Source: Bacteroidota bacterium
GTDB taxonomy: Bacteria > Bacteroidota > Bacteroidia > Bacteroidales > ML635J-15
Assembly: GCA_029558535.1 (NCBI GenBank)
Contig: JAKQEK010000513.1
Location: 28,378-92,377 of the forward strand
DNA: 64,000 nt
Reading direction: 5' to 3'
Below, piece after piece: positions 63,069-64,000 of this stretch. The position numbers and the translations under genes were made by a program. Within the stretch, counting starts at the first letter, position 1. Each line of letters starts with the position of its first letter. Under the pieces are notes generated by a model. That model had not been told where the DNA came from and did no database searches. It worked only from the letters and a program-made list of their open reading frames with translations.

Positions 63069-64000
63069 ATGATGAAAACAAATAATTTTAACATTTTGAT
63101 TCTTATGTCTTTATTAGTATTATTTGCAGCTTGTAATAGTAAACCCGTAAAAAAGGAAGAAGTAAAAGCTGAAGAATTGACTGAAATGCAAAAACTTGTC
63201 AAAGATTATGCTGAGGTGGAACTTAAAGCCGATTTAAGCCATCTTTCGCAAAACGAAAAAGAAATGATTAAAAAATTGATGCAGGTTGCAGATATTATGG
63301 ACGAGTTGTTTTGGAGAGATGCAATTGGAAATAAAGAATCATTTTTGGCAGCTATCGAAGACGAGGACGCAAAAAAATATGCTATGATAAACTATGGTCC
63401 ATGGGATAGACTTAACGGAAACGAGTCATTTATAGCAAGCTTTGGTGAAAAACCTTTGGGAGCAAATTATTACCCTCAGGATATTACTGCTGAGGAATTT
63501 GATGCTTTTGACAATCCGGATAAAATGAGTTGGTACACCTTGATTCGTCGCGATGAAGAAGGCAATCTTAAATGTGTTTGGTATCATGAGGAATATGCTG
63601 CTGAAATAGAAAAAGCGGCAACTTTACTTGAAGAAGCAGCAGAATTAGCTGAAGACGAAGGGTTTAAGAATTATTTGAATTTGAGAGCAGAAGCTTTACG
63701 TACTGATGATTATCTTGCCAGTGATCTTGCATGGATGGAAATGAAAGATAATAACATTGATTTTGTTGTAGGACCAATCGAAAGTTATGAAGATGGTTTC
63801 AAAGGAATTAAAGCAGCTCATTCCGGACAGATTTTGGTTAAAGACCTTGAATGGAGCAAAAATATCGAACATTTTAATGCAATATTACCCGAATTACAAG
63901 CTAGTTTACCCGTTGCAGATAAGTATAAAAAAGAGTCTGCGTCAACTTCGGGTGATATGAATGTTTACTATGTTGTATATTATGGTGGAGATTGCAACTC
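63069..64000 (+). CDS. M49-like dipeptidyl-peptidase lipoprotein, cut by window
   Basis: Open from ATG at 63069 (second ATG at 63072) to the window end, about 310 residues. Signal and lipobox LLFAACN near residue 22. Then segments ILVKDLEW, NYGPWDRLNG and VVYYGGDCN, which in M49 (dipeptidyl-peptidase III-like) proteins stand before the zinc motif HExxGH. That zinc motif would lie beyond the right edge, so activity cannot be judged. Bacteroidota members are periplasmic lipoproteins. Confidence 0.75.
   Translation, partial: MMKTNNFNILILMSLLVLFAACNSKPVKKEEVKAEELTEMQKLVKDYAEVELKADLSHLSQNEKEMIKKLMQVADIMDELFWRDAIGNKESFLAAIEDEDAKKYAMINYGPWDRLNGNESFIASFGEKPLGANYYPQDITAEEFDAFDNPDKMSWYTLIRRDEEGNLKCVWYHEEYAAEIEKAATLLEEAAELAEDEGFKNYLNLRAEALRTDDYLASDLAWMEMKDNNIDFVVGPIESYEDGFKGIKAAHSGQILVKDLEWSKNIEHFNAILPELQASLPVADKYKKESASTSGDMNVYYVVYYGGDCN

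Overview
The window looks like a low-GC (roughly 30 % by eye) member of the Bacteroidota, most likely Bacteroidales-like. Evidence: type IX secretion C-terminal sorting domains on three proteins (44897-45289, 48269-52744, 54624-56339), a gingipain-type C25 peptidase, a C10 peptidase, the rpmB-rpmG-DUF4295-ftsY block, M49 and C69 peptidases, and promoters of the TTTG/TAnnTTTG type. There is no tRNA, rRNA, CRISPR array or insertion sequence that I can see. No stretch longer than 300 bases lacks a gene.

Region 1 (1-34 kb) is an accessory surface-glycan island. It holds O-antigen type genes: Wzm/Wzt ABC exporter, nucleotide-sugar epimerase, two DegT aminotransferases, Gfo/Idh dehydrogenase, NeuD/PglD-like acyltransferase, two family-2 glycosyltransferases, two large membrane proteins, a UbiA prenyltransferase, a WbuX-like amidotransferase, a NodU-like carbamoyltransferase, a nitrilase-fold amidase and an asparagine-synthetase-like protein. 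Interleaved are ten radical SAM enzymes: four with a cysteine-rich (twitch/SPASM-like) domain placed BEFORE the radical SAM core, four of the B12-binding-domain type without the usual histidine ligand motif, and two others. A flavoprotein sits among them and could be their reductant. No precursor peptide is visible, so the substrates are more likely sugars or lipids than peptides. A FabZ-like hot-dog dehydratase runs off the left edge.

Region 2 (35-44.6 kb) is one minus-strand run: HdrC-, HdrB-, HdrA-like proteins, a dicluster ferredoxin, a membrane HdrE/HdrD-like fusion, then an alpha-oxoamine synthase, a threonine-synthase-like PLP enzyme, an SDR and a VOC protein. The PLP/PLP/SDR trio matches the three known steps of capnine (sulfonolipid) synthesis: cysteate synthase, cysteate fatty-acyltransferase and 3-dehydrocapnine reductase. 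Its close linkage to an Hdr-like electron-transfer complex is the most interesting core-side observation.

Region 3 (44.9-64 kb) is mostly secreted proteases and housekeeping: a sorting-domain-only small protein, an M16 protease pair, a gingipain homologue with five C-terminal repeats, C69 and C10 peptidases, pyruvate kinase, a lipoprotein next to an eleventh radical SAM/SPASM protein, ftsY, DUF4295, rpmG, rpmB, a zinc-ribbon membrane protein and the start of an M49 peptidase lipoprotein that runs off the right edge.
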